Shown piece by piece: positions 1 to 7,968 of a stretch of 48,987 nucleotides of DNA. A model generated the notes under the pieces. It was not told the DNA's origin. It saw only the letters and a list, made by a program, of their open reading frames with translations, and made no database searches. This stretch comes from an uncultured Oscillospiraceae bacterium. GTDB taxonomy: Bacteria > Bacillota > Clostridia > Oscillospirales > Oscillospiraceae. The DNA lies in contig CAJULJ010000019.1 of the NCBI GenBank assembly GCA_910587395.1, positions 1-48,987 of the forward strand, given 5' to 3'. Position 1 is the stretch's first letter, and every line of letters begins with the position of its first letter. Both the position numbers and the translations under genes were made by a program.

Positions 1-45
1 TGTCGCTTCCTTCGTCGCTGCTGTCCAAATTCGTTGTATTGCCAT
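1..45 (-). CDS. Possible start of an unknown gene leaving the left edge
   Basis: On the minus strand an ATG at 45 is preceded by AGGAG, four bases away, and reads MAIQRIWTAATKEAT before the window ends. Fifteen codons are too few to recognise a family. The short ribosome-site spacing makes an upstream ATG at the run ATGAGGAGC an alternative. It lies next to insertion-element debris, so it may be a broken gene. The call rests only on start-site appearance. Confidence 0.25.
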   Translation of the reverse strand, partial: MAIQRIWTAATKEAT

Positions 46-97
46 TTGGCTCCTCATTTATTGACGACACCATCTAGAAAGTTCGTAGGGAAAACGC

Positions 98-153
98 AAA
101 AAGAGCATCCGCGATTTTGGTATGATACGGCCAAAGCCGCTGATGCTCTTTTT
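98..153. repeat. Long inverted repeat, terminator-like hairpin
   Basis: AAAAAGAGCATC at 98-109 pairs perfectly with GATGCTCTTTTT at 142-153. The inner bases (CGCGATTTTGG against CCAAAGCCGC) extend the stem imperfectly. A- and T-runs on the two sides would allow termination in either direction. It sits between the possible left-edge gene and the IS110 remnant, so it may also be part of the old insertion element. The rest of 154-292 shows no gene. Confidence 0.6.
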
Positions 154-292
154 AGACCTGCTAACAAATGTCAAGAGCTAAATTGAGGGGAGCACTATTT
201 TTTAGGCACCGCAAAAAGGGTAAGCAAAGCCAAGCCACCGCCATTGAAAATTTTTGGCGCTGGCCTGAGAAATGTGGATCTGAGGTTGGATG

Positions 293-556
293 TTAGGCTT
301 CGAGACTGTTCAGGTACTGCTTCACGGTGGCATAGTAGATGCGCAGGAATTTGTTGGCGGAGGCCATCATGTAGACGCGATAGGGCTTGCCCTCGGCGCG
401 TTTCCTGTCCATGAACTGATACACCGGCTCATCAGCAGGTGAACGTTGGAGGATCACGCTCATCACCAGGAACAGCGTCCTGCGCAGGGCAGAAGAACCA
501 CGCTTATTGGACTGGACAATGCTCCTAGGCTCCCTGTGAAATGATGATAGCCGCCC
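293..556 (-). pseudogene. IS110-family transposase, C-terminal remnant
   Basis: Read leftward, this frame ends at the TAA at 293-295 and contains NKRGSSALRRTLFLVMSVIL, then a YQFMDRKRAEGKPYRVYM segment and NKFLRIYYATVKQYL. This is the typical end of IS110/IS116/IS902 transposases: the SKRGS-LRRALF block followed by K(R)AEGK and a basic amphipathic end. The N-terminal DEDD catalytic domain is absent. Upstream of about 540 the frame no longer resembles the family, which suggests a frameshift or recombination. It is a dead fragment next to the promoter of the following gene. Confidence 0.75.
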
Positions 557-615
557 CCAGTGACGCTGGGAATGGCTATGTAAGAATGGGAAAAGCAGTC
601 AAAAAGAAATGCCTA

Positions 616-644
616 TCGACGAATGGCTCGGCATGTGCTATAAT
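616..644 (+). promoter_or_regulatory. Sigma-A promoter, extended -10, for the GTPase-NYN gene
   Basis: TCGACG at 616-621 (4 of 6 to TTGACA), a 17-base spacer, and TATAAT at 639-644 preceded by TG at 636-637 (extended -10). The start codon is about 47 bases beyond the -10, leaving a short leader without the long attenuator known upstream of tet(M) genes. Confidence 0.65.
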
Positions 645-690
645 CCTTCTAAATATATGTTCGTAATTTTGCGATCAGGGGGGTGAAAAA

Positions 691-3282
691 GTGGCTGAAA
701 TCCTTGAAAATAAACACATTAAGCGCCTTTGTGTGGGACTTCTGGCCCATGTGGACTCCGGCAAGACCACCCTGTCCGAGGCTATGATGTACCGGTCCGG
801 CGGGGTACGGCGGCTGGGGCGGGTGGACCACGGCGACGCCTTTCTGGACACTGACCAGCAGGAGCGGGAACGTGGGATCACCATTTTCTCCAAGCAGGCG
901 CGGCTGAGCTGGAAGGACTGCGAGCTCACCCTGCTGGACACCCCCGGCCATGTGGATTTTTCCGCCGAGATGGAGCGGGCGGTGCAGGTGCTGGATTACG
1001 CCGTGCTGCTCATCAGCGGCGCGGACGGGGTGCAGGGACATACCGAGACGCTGTGGAAGCTGCTGGAGCGCCACTGGGTGCCCACCTTCCTGTTCATCAA
1101 CAAAATGGACCAGCCTGATACGGACCGGGACAAGCTCCTGGCCCAGCTGAGGGACCGCCTGAGCGACGGCTGCGCCGACTTCGGCGGAGGGCGGGAGGAG
1201 CTGCTGGAGCAGGCGGCCATGTGTGACGAGGCGCTGATGGAGCAGTATCTGGCCACCGGGAAGCTGTCCGACGGGGACTTGTCCGCCCTCATCGTGGAGC
1301 GAAAGCTGTTTCCCTGCTTTTTCGGCTCGGCGCTGAAGGTGGAGGGCGTCGAGGAGCTTTTGGATGGGTTGGACCGATACACGCTTGAGCCGGATTGGCC
1401 GGTGGATTTTGCCGCCCGCGTGTTCAAGATTTCCAGGGACGATAAAGGGGAGCGGCTCACCTGGCTCAAGGTCACCGGCGGCGTGCTGAAAGTCCGGGAT
1501 GTGGTGAAGGGGCCGGACTGGGAGGAAAAGGCCACTCAGCTGCGTTTGTACTCCGGGGCGAAATTTATCCCGGTGGAAGAGGCCCCTGGGGGGACGGTGT
1601 GCGCCGTCACCGGTCTGAGCCGGACCAGGACAGGACAGGGGCTGGGGGGCGAGGAGGACTGGGAGGGCCCCCAGATGGAGCCTGTTCTGGCCTATCAGGT
1701 GCTCCCGATGGGGAACGACATCCACACCCTGCTGTCCCAGCTGCGCATTTTAGAAGAGGAGGACCCCCAGCTCCAGGTGGAGTGGAACGAGGCGCTGGGG
1801 GAGATTCGGCTCCATCTGATGGGTGAGGTGCAATTGGAAGTGCTCTCCCGGCTGATGGAGCGGCGGTTCGGGGTGGAGGCGGCCTTCGGTCCCGGCCGCA
1901 TCGTCTACCTGGAGACCATCGCCGCCCCGGCGGAGGGGGTGGGGCACTTCGAGCCTTTGCGGCATTACGCCGAAGTCCATCTCCTGCTGGAGCCTTTGGA
2001 GCGGGGGGCTGGGCTGGTGCTGGATACTGCCTGCTCCGAAAACGGGCTGGACCGGAACTGGCAGCGGCTGGTGCTCACCCACCTGATGGAAAAGACCCAT
2101 GTGGGTGTGCTGACGGGTTCGCCCGTCACCGATATGAAAATCACGCTGCTGACAGGCCGCGCCCACCTCAAGCACACTGAGGGCGGGGATTTCCGGCAGG
2201 CTACCTACCGGGCGGTGCGGCAGGGGCTGATGTGCGCTGAAAGCGTGCTGCTGGAGCCCTGGTACAGCTTTCGCCTGGAGGTGCCCACCGGAAACGTGGG
2301 CCGGGCCATGACCGACCTGCAGCGGATGGGGGCGGACCTCCAGCCCCCGGAGGCCGCGGGGGATGCCTCCGTCCTCACCGGCAGCGTTCCCGTGTCGGAA
2401 GCGGGAGGCTATTGGACCGAGGTGGCGGCGTATACCGGGGGCCGGGGGCGGTTTTCCTGCGTGGTGGAGGGCTACCGGCCCTGCCACAATGCGGATGAGG
2501 TGGTGGCTGAGCGGGGCTATGACCCGGAACGGGATGTGGCGAACCCCGCCGGGTCGGTGTTCTGTGCCCACGGGGCGGGGTTCAACGTGCCTTGGGATCA
2601 GGTGCGGGAGCATATGCACCTGGACAGCGGCTGGCGTCCCGGCGGGGAGCGTCCCGCCCGGCAAGAGGTGGCCCCCGTCCGCCGGGAGCCGGCCATGAGC
2701 TACGAATCCCGCGCGGCGCTGGACAAGGAGCTGGAGGCCATCTTTGAGCGGGCTTATGGTCCGGTAAAGTCCCATGCCTTCCGGCCGGTACAAAAGTCCG
2801 CCGCTCCCAAGCCGAAGCCCTGGAAGGGGTTGAAGGCGCGGAACGGCGAGGATTACCTGCTGGTGGACGGCTACAATATCATCCACGCCTGGGACGACCT
2901 GCGCGCCGCCGCCCGTGAGGACCTGGACGGAGCCCGTTCCCGGCTCATCGACCGTCTGCGCAACTACCAGGGGTGGAAAAAGTGCAATGTCATCGTGGTG
3001 TTCGACGCCTACAGGGTGAAGGGAAACCCCGGCTCGGTGGAAAAGGCGGGGGATGTTTTCGTGGTTTACACCAAAGAGGCGGAGACGGCGGATATGTATA
3101 TCGAAAAGACCACCTACGCCCTGGCCAGGGAGCGCCGGGAGCACCGGGTGCGGGTAGCTACCTCCGACGGCCTGGAGCAGATGATCATCCTGGGCCACGG
3201 GGCGGTGCGGATGACCGCCGCTGAACTGGAGTTTGAGGTGAGGCAGGTGGAGGCGGAGATCCGCCGGATCATCGGAGGATGA
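691..3282 (+). CDS. Tet(M)/EF-G-like translational GTPase fused to a YacP/Rae1-type NYN ribonuclease domain
   Basis: This 863-residue protein starts at GTG 691 behind AGGGGGG. Residues 1 to about 640 follow the ribosomal-protection/EF-G plan: G1 AHVDSGKT 19-26, RGITI 61-65, DTPGH 83-87, NKMD 137-140, then domains II-V. Domain IV keeps the Tet(M) frame but has GRAHLKHTEGGDFR (489-502) where Tet(M) carries its Tyr-Ser-Pro-Val-Ser tip loop, so tetracycline release is doubtful. A proline/lysine linker (about 640-719) leads to an NYN/PIN-like domain (720-863) with VDGYNIIH (Asp726), VVFDAY (Asp772), EAETAD (Asp801) and ATSD (Asp826), the acidic set expected of an active nuclease. Bacillus YacP (Rae1) is a ribosome-associated A-site endoribonuclease. 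I infer a protein that enters the ribosomal A site and may cut mRNA there. Automated names as tetracycline resistance would be misleading. Confidence 0.9.
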   Translation: MAEILENKHIKRLCVGLLAHVDSGKTTLSEAMMYRSGGVRRLGRVDHGDAFLDTDQQERERGITIFSKQARLSWKDCELTLLDTPGHVDFSAEMERAVQVLDYAVLLISGADGVQGHTETLWKLLERHWVPTFLFINKMDQPDTDRDKLLAQLRDRLSDGCADFGGGREELLEQAAMCDEALMEQYLATGKLSDGDLSALIVERKLFPCFFGSALKVEGVEELLDGLDRYTLEPDWPVDFAARVFKISRDDKGERLTWLKVTGGVLKVRDVVKGPDWEEKATQLRLYSGAKFIPVEEAPGGTVCAVTGLSRTRTGQGLGGEEDWEGPQMEPVLAYQVLPMGNDIHTLLSQLRILEEEDPQLQVEWNEALGEIRLHLMGEVQLEVLSRLMERRFGVEAAFGPGRIVYLETIAAPAEGVGHFEPLRHYAEVHLLLEPLERGAGLVLDTACSENGLDRNWQRLVLTHLMEKTHVGVLTGSPVTDMKITLLTGRAHLKHTEGGDFRQATYRAVRQGLMCAESVLLEPWYSFRLEVPTGNVGRAMTDLQRMGADLQPPEAAGDASVLTGSVPVSEAGGYWTEVAAYTGGRGRFSCVVEGYRPCHNADEVVAERGYDPERDVANPAGSVFCAHGAGFNVPWDQVREHMHLDSGWRPGGERPARQEVAPVRREPAMSYESRAALDKELEAIFERAYGPVKSHAFRPVQKSAAPKPKPWKGLKARNGEDYLLVDGYNIIHAWDDLRAAAREDLDGARSRLIDRLRNYQGWKKCNVIVVFDAYRVKGNPGSVEKAGDVFVVYTKEAETADMYIEKTTYALARERREHRVRVATSDGLEQMIILGHGAVRMTAAELEFEVRQVEAEIRRIIGG

Positions 3283-3374
3283 GGGAGACGCGCCCTGTAT
3301 CAAGCACATCTCTGGCATTTTTTTGAAATTTTCAATCAAAACTTGGATTAATTGAAAATAATTTACCCATTCTC

Positions 3375-3404
3375 TTGACGAAATCCCAGTAAACAAGGTA
3401 TGAT
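3375..3404 (+). promoter_or_regulatory. Promoter of the RpiR-type regulator, with a possible operator
   Basis: TTGACG (3375-3380), an 18-base spacer, TATGAT (3399-3404). Forty bases upstream, TTGAAATTTTCAA (3323-3335) is a near-palindrome of the TGAAA-N-TTTCA kind seen at some MurR/RpiR operators, and a half-site TTGAAAAT follows at 3352. Autoregulation is an inference. Confidence 0.65.
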
Positions 3405-3450
3405 AGGCACATAGGTGAGACAGCAGTCAAGACAGAGAAAGGAGGCCGTT

Positions 3451-4305
3451 ATGCCGTACGGCGACGTATTTACCAGAATCAACCGGGAGTACTATCAGCT
3501 CACCGGGGCGGAGAGGAAGATCGCCGACCATATCATGCTCCAGCGCCAAGACTGCCAGTACATGTCCATCTCCGAGCTGGCCGAGGCGGCCGACGTGGCG
3601 GAGGCCACGGTATCCCGCTTCTGCCGCCGTTTGGGGTACAAGGGCTACAGCGCCTTCAAGCTGGCGGTGGCGGGTTCACCCGCCGGAGCCAAGGCCGTCA
3701 ATCCCCTGTACGGTGAGATCGCCGCGGAGGACGACGTGAGCGAGATGTGCCGCAAGCTGTGTGCCGCTAATGTGGAGGCCATCACCCAGACCATGAACAT
3801 GATCAACCCGCAAAGCGTGTCTCTGGCGGCGGACCTGCTGACTGCGGCGGAGCGGGTGCTGTGTATGGGGCTGGGCGGGTCCATGGTGCAGGCCCAGGAG
3901 GCGGCCCATCTGTTCTCCACAGTTCTGCCTTATTTCTATGCTGTGGGGGATTCCCACTATCAGGCGATCCGGTGCGCCCTGCTCACGCCCAGGGATGTGG
4001 TGCTGTATTACTCCTATTCCGGTTCCACCAAGGATGTGGTGGATGTGATGAAGATTGCCCAGGAGCGGGGAGCCAAAACCATTCTCATCACCCGTTTTCC
4101 CAAGTCCCCCGGCGCGGCCTGCGCCGATGTGGTGCTGGAGTGCGGCGCACGGGAGAGTCCCCTGCAAATGGGCTCCATCGCGGCCCGGATGGGTCAGCTC
4201 TACCTTACGGATGTGCTGTTCAACGAGGTGTGCCGCCGGGATATGGAAGCATGCCGCCAACAGCGCAGACTGGTGGCCGACGCGTTGGCGGACAAGCATC
4301 TGTAA
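3451..4305 (+). CDS. MurR/RpiR-family transcriptional regulator (HTH + SIS)
   Basis: A 284-residue phosphosugar-responsive regulator. The ATG at 3451 is chosen over an in-frame GTG at 3415 because AAAGGAGG lies just before it. The N-terminal HTH_6 domain (about 1-75) includes YMSISELAEAADVAEATVSRFCRRLGYKGY. The SIS domain (about 110-260) shows GLGGSMVQAQEAAHLF and YYSYSGSTKDVVDVMKIA, the sugar-phosphate binding pattern. It precedes nagB-nagA on the same strand, though those genes have their own promoter, so control of amino-sugar use (by GlcN-6-P, GlcNAc-6-P or MurNAc-6-P) is the natural inference. Confidence 0.9.
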   Translation: MPYGDVFTRINREYYQLTGAERKIADHIMLQRQDCQYMSISELAEAADVAEATVSRFCRRLGYKGYSAFKLAVAGSPAGAKAVNPLYGEIAAEDDVSEMCRKLCAANVEAITQTMNMINPQSVSLAADLLTAAERVLCMGLGGSMVQAQEAAHLFSTVLPYFYAVGDSHYQAIRCALLTPRDVVLYYSYSGSTKDVVDVMKIAQERGAKTILITRFPKSPGAACADVVLECGARESPLQMGSIAARMGQLYLTDVLFNEVCRRDMEACRQQRRLVADALADKHL

Positions 4306-4359
4306 GGGGGCGCGGAGCTGGCAAGATGAGTGCGGGCTGTAAATATTTACCGTTTGATG

Positions 4360-4388
4360 TTGACAAATCAAGGTACAGATCATACAAT
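4360..4388 (+). promoter_or_regulatory. Sigma-A promoter of nagB-nagA
   Basis: TTGACA (4360-4365), a 17-base spacer, TACAAT (4383-4388): one base from consensus. It lies in the 160-base gap after the RpiR gene and would give a leader of roughly 70 bases before nagB. Confidence 0.8.
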
Positions 4389-4465
4389 CATATATCATAA
4401 TCTGTTGCGGCGTCAGAGACCGGCGGCTGGAGGCCGGATTACAAGAAAGTCAGAGGTGTATCGTT

Positions 4466-5206
4466 ATGCTTATTTATCAGGAAAAGGATTACAATGCCGT
4501 GAGCCGCCGGGCGGCGTGGATCATCGCAGCCCAGGTGGTAGCCAAACCCGGCTGCGTGCTGGGTCTGGCCACCGGCTCCTCCCCTGTGGGGACCTATCAG
4601 CAGCTGGTCCAGTGGCATAAGCAGGGGGATTTGAGCTTCGCCGAGGTGCGTTCAGTGAATCTGGACGAATACTACGGTCTGGCCCCCGACCACGATCAGA
4701 GCTACCGCTATTTCATGCAGGCCAACCTGTTCGACCACGTGGACATTGACCCGGAGAACACCAATGTGCCCAACGGCCTGGCCAAGGACGCGGAGGCGGA
4801 GTGCTTGCGGTACGAGCAGAAGGTGGCGGAGCTGGGATATGCCGACCTTCAGCTGCTGGGCATGGGCCGCAACGGACATATCGGCTTCAACGAGCCCTGC
4901 GGCTGCTTCCCGGTGATGACCCATTTGGTAGACCTGGCCGAGAGCACCATTGAGGCCAACGCCCGGTTTTTCGCCAGCGCCGGTGATGTGCCCCGTCAGG
5001 CCCTGACTATGGGCATCGGCACGATTATGAAGGCCCGGAAGATCCTGGTGGTGGTCAGCGGAGAGGACAAGGCCGACGCGGTTTACAAGGCGGTGTGCGG
5101 ACCGGTCACCCCGGAGGTGCCCGCTTCCGTGCTTCAGCTTCATCCTGATGTGGTTTTGGTGGCGGATCAGGCGGCGCTGTCCAAATTGACGGAGGCCGTG
5201 CAATGA
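4466..5206 (+). CDS. nagB: Glucosamine-6-phosphate deaminase
   Basis: Converts glucosamine-6-phosphate to fructose-6-phosphate and ammonia in the cytoplasm. The 246-residue length is that of short Firmicutes NagB enzymes. Visible motifs are LATGSSPVGTY (34-44, phosphate loop), NLDEYYGL with the proton-accepting Asp67, and GMGRNGHIGFNEP (132-144) with His138 of the catalytic set. AGAGGTG precedes the ATG. The last four bases overlap the start of nagA (ATGA), implying translational coupling. The upstream RpiR gene is a plausible regulator. Confidence 0.96.
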   Translation: MLIYQEKDYNAVSRRAAWIIAAQVVAKPGCVLGLATGSSPVGTYQQLVQWHKQGDLSFAEVRSVNLDEYYGLAPDHDQSYRYFMQANLFDHVDIDPENTNVPNGLAKDAEAECLRYEQKVAELGYADLQLLGMGRNGHIGFNEPCGCFPVMTHLVDLAESTIEANARFFASAGDVPRQALTMGIGTIMKARKILVVVSGEDKADAVYKAVCGPVTPEVPASVLQLHPDVVLVADQAALSKLTEAVQ

Positions 5207-6318
5207 GGCTCACAGGCGGCAAAGTGTTTGATCTGGAGCGGGGCTTTGTGGAGCGGGATGTCTGCTTTGACGGAGCGCTGCTCACCCCTGCCAGCCGGGA
5301 TGGAGAGAGCTTTGACGCCGGTGGCTGCTGGGTGATCCCCGGTCTCACCGACGTGCATTTTCACGGCTGCCGGGGGGCGGACTTGTCCGACGGCGATCCC
5401 GACGGCCTTCAGACCATGGCGGAGTATGAGCTGTCCCGGGGGGTGACTCAGATCTGCCCGGCGGGGATGACCCTGCTGGAGGACCGGCTGATGAAGGTGT
5501 GCCGGACTGCCGCCGCCCACCGCCGGGAGCGACGCCCCGGCGCGGACCTGGTGGGCATCAATCTGGAGGGGCCCTTTTTGTCCTACGCCAAAAAGGGCGC
5601 TCAGAACGGCGACTGGCTCCACGAGCCGGATACGGATATGCTCCGCCGCCTGATGGACGCGGCGGAGGGACTGGTCAAGCTGGTGTCCGTGGCCCCGGAG
5701 CTGCCGGGGGCGGCGGACTTTGTCAAAGCGGCTTCCGAGGACGTGAATGTGGCGGTGGCCCATACCGCCGCCGATTACGATACGGCGCTGGAGGCGTTCC
5801 GCTGCGGCGCGCGGCAGGTCACCCACCTGTTCAACGCCATGCCTGGATTCACCCACCGTGCCCCCGGCGTGGTGGGGGCGGCGCTGGACAGTCCCTGGGC
5901 ACGGGTGGAGCTGATCTCCGACGGCGTGCACATCCACCCCTCCATGGTGCGGGCTGTGTTCAAGATGTTCGGCGCGGACCGGGTGGTGCTCATTTCGGAC
6001 ACCATGCGGGCGGCGGGCATGTCCGACGGCAGGTACGATCTGGGCGGTCAGGAGGTCACGGTAAAGGGACCTCTGGCCACTTTGGCGGACGGCACCATCG
6101 CCGGGTCGGTCACCGATTTGATGGCCTGCATGAAGACTGCGGTTTCTTTCGGGATCCCTCTGGCGGATGCGGTGCGCTCGGCGGCGGTGACGCCGGCCCA
6201 GGCCATCGGCATCTTTGACCGGGTGGGCAGCCTGGAACCGGGCAAGCGGGCCAATGTGGTGGTGCTGGACCCGGATTTGAATGTAAAGGCCGTATTTTTC
6301 AAAGGCCGGCGGGTATAA
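5203..6318 (+). CDS. nagA: N-acetylglucosamine-6-phosphate deacetylase
   Basis: Deacetylates GlcNAc-6-phosphate to feed NagB. The 371-residue amidohydrolase carries the metal and substrate motifs of NagA: TDVHFHGC (His52, His54), NLEGPFLS, VAHTAADYDTA, THLFNAMPGF and VLISDTMRA with the catalytic Asp. The start overlaps the nagB stop by four bases. The gene ends in a strong bidirectional terminator. No GlcNAc transporter is present in the window. Confidence 0.96.
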   Translation: MRLTGGKVFDLERGFVERDVCFDGALLTPASRDGESFDAGGCWVIPGLTDVHFHGCRGADLSDGDPDGLQTMAEYELSRGVTQICPAGMTLLEDRLMKVCRTAAAHRRERRPGADLVGINLEGPFLSYAKKGAQNGDWLHEPDTDMLRRLMDAAEGLVKLVSVAPELPGAADFVKAASEDVNVAVAHTAADYDTALEAFRCGARQVTHLFNAMPGFTHRAPGVVGAALDSPWARVELISDGVHIHPSMVRAVFKMFGADRVVLISDTMRAAGMSDGRYDLGGQEVTVKGPLATLADGTIAGSVTDLMACMKTAVSFGIPLADAVRSAAVTPAQAIGIFDRVGSLEPGKRANVVVLDPDLNVKAVFFKGRRV

Positions 6319-6322
6319 AAAC

Positions 6323-6357
6323 AGCAAGGGAGGCGCTGGGCGTCTCCCTTGCTTTCT
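6323..6357. terminator. Bidirectional terminator between nagA and the DUF4830 gene
   Basis: AGCAAGGGAGGCGC (6323-6336) pairs with GCGTCTCCCTTGCT (6340-6353) with one wobble. T-rich bases follow on the plus side and a run of five T on the minus side, so it can end both converging transcripts. Confidence 0.8.
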
Positions 6358-6444
6358 GGGTTGGAGGAGCTCAATGGGACCCCGCAAAGGCGGCCTTTGG
6401 CTTTGTGGGGAGAGCAGGCGCGGCGCAGGGAGCGGCCTTGCCCG

Positions 6445-7017
6445 TTAGGGTGAAGCAAGTGATCTGGAGCTTGCGCCGACAAGACCGGAGGTTGTGGCGG
6501 CTGGCTCGGGCGGAGAGTCCTGGGACGGCTGAGGGTTTTCTCCCTCCGGCGGCGACGGCAGGGTGAGCCCGTGGAGGAAACTGCCGGAGGAGGACTGAAT
6601 CTGTCCGCCCACCACCTTGTTTTTATAGATAAGGAGGGCGATCTGTACCGGCTCGGCCTGGGTGGGATAGTTGGTGAGCTGATAGGTGTACCGCTTCACC
6701 CGCCTGCCCTTGTACTGGGAGAGATCGAAGCCCTGGTCGGACTGGAGCTTCAGATAGTCCTGATAGCTGTCGTCAAATTCCTCGGGGATGAGCAGCTCCT
6801 CGGTGGCGATGGGCTGGGGAGACACCTGCCAGCCCAGGCCGTTGAGATAAGCCAGGCGGTCGTCATTGGTTTTGATGTGCTTGACCTCCGCTGAGACGGC
6901 CACCGCCCGTCCGCTGAGCGTGAGCGCGAAGGTGAGGGCCGCGAACACGCAGCACAGGGCGGCGGCCCCGGCCGCCAGAAGCCGTTTCTTTGGTACGCGC
7001 GCGGTATAGATGATCAT
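6445..7017 (-). CDS. DUF4830-containing secreted or membrane-anchored protein
   Basis: A 190-residue protein from ATG 7017, chosen because GAAGAAAGG lies ten bases upstream; an ATG at 7038 lacks a site. Basic residues and a hydrophobic segment (about residues 12-35) form a signal anchor. The body matches the DUF4830 pattern: RLAYLNGLGWQVSP, IPEEFDDSYQDYLKLQ, QGFDLSQYKGRRVKRYTYQL and NYP. The end (from about 150) is low-complexity Pro/Ser/Glu. Function is unknown. It is divergent from the pseudouridine synthase gene and shares a terminator with nagA. Confidence 0.75.
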   Translation of the reverse strand: MIIYTARVPKKRLLAAGAAALCCVFAALTFALTLSGRAVAVSAEVKHIKTNDDRLAYLNGLGWQVSPQPIATEELLIPEEFDDSYQDYLKLQSDQGFDLSQYKGRRVKRYTYQLTNYPTQAEPVQIALLIYKNKVVGGQIQSSSGSFLHGLTLPSPPEGENPQPSQDSPPEPAATTSGLVGASSRSLASP

Positions 7018-7116
7018 GGCAGCACGACCTTTCTTCATTTCTCAGAAAAAGAATATGTGTCCGCTGCCCACAATATGATATGGTGAATCAAACATGAACG
7101 AGAAGGGGTGGACGGC

Positions 7117-7818
7117 TTGGAACGTCTGGACAAGCGGCTGGCGGCCACGGGGAAGTGGAGCCGGAGGGAGGCTCGGGACCTGGTTCGAGCGGGCCGGGTG
7201 GCGGTGGACGGCGCGGTGTGCCGCTCGCCTGAGCAAAAGGTGTCCGAGGACGCTCCCGTCACGGTGGACGGCGTGTCCATCGGCGCCCATGGCCCGGTAT
7301 ACCTCATGCTCCACAAGCCGGCGGGAGTGGTGTCCTCCACCGATGAGCCGGGGGCGCGCACAGTGCTGGACCTGCTGGGGGAGGAGTATCAGAATATCGG
7401 CCTGTTTCCCGCCGGGCGGCTGGACAAGGATACGGAAGGTCTGCTGCTGCTCACCAACGACGGTCCCCTGGCCCACCGGCTGCTGGCGCCCAAAAGCCAT
7501 GTGGACAAGGTGTACTATGTGGAAGTGGACGGTGTGCTGGACCAGGAGGACGTGGAGGCGGTGCGCCGGGGCGTGACCCTGGGGGACGGCTACGAGTGTC
7601 TGCCGGGAGAGCTGGAGCTTTTATCGGACAATTGTGCCCATATTACCCTGCGCGAGGGGAAATACCACCAGGTAAAGCGGATGCTGGCGTCACGGGGCAA
7701 ACCGGTGACTTACCTCAAGCGGGTGCGCTTCGGGCCGCTGGAGCTGGACGGGGCCCTGCCCAGAGGCGCATGGAGGCCGCTGACAGAGGAAGAACGGAAA
7801 GCCATTTTCAGTCAATGA
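7117..7818 (+). CDS. RsuA/RluB-family pseudouridine synthase
   Basis: Isomerises a uridine in ribosomal RNA; the RsuA/RluB/E/F class. Residues 1-60 form an S4 RNA-binding domain (LDKRLAATGKWSRREARDLV). The catalytic motif is GRLDKDTEGLLLLTNDG with nucleophile Asp103, followed by KVYYVEVDG and the REGKYHQVKRML element. I favour TTG 7117, eight bases after AGAAGGGG; an in-frame GTG at 7108 touches that ribosome site. Which rRNA and position cannot be told from sequence alone. Confidence 0.88.
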   Translation: MERLDKRLAATGKWSRREARDLVRAGRVAVDGAVCRSPEQKVSEDAPVTVDGVSIGAHGPVYLMLHKPAGVVSSTDEPGARTVLDLLGEEYQNIGLFPAGRLDKDTEGLLLLTNDGPLAHRLLAPKSHVDKVYYVEVDGVLDQEDVEAVRRGVTLGDGYECLPGELELLSDNCAHITLREGKYHQVKRMLASRGKPVTYLKRVRFGPLELDGALPRGAWRPLTEEERKAIFSQ

Positions 7819-7862
7819 TACGAAAATTTTGGCAGTTTGAACAAAAAAATTTCAAAAAACTA

Positions 7863-7891
7863 TTGAAATCCTCTAAGGAAGCCGGTATAAT
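7863..7891 (+). promoter_or_regulatory. Sigma-A promoter of the CdaR/PucR-type regulator
   Basis: TTGAAA (7863-7868), a 17-base spacer and TATAAT (7886-7891), inside an A-rich stretch right after the pseudouridine synthase gene. Confidence 0.75.
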
Positions 7892-7968
7892 AAAAAAGCA
7901 CTTGTATGTAATATCAACAAAAGTGGCGGAGCGCTCCATTGCCAGCCGCGTAGAAAGGAGAAAACGCA

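Noticed and set aside
691..3282. Tetracycline-resistance gene
   Set aside because: Overall similarity to Tet(M) is real, but the tip loop of domain IV lacks the Tyr-Ser-Pro-Val-Ser residues, there is no tet leader, and a nuclease domain is attached.
1750..3396. 548-codon minus-strand frame opposite the GTPase-NYN gene
   Set aside because: Same effect of GC-rich codons; no motif.
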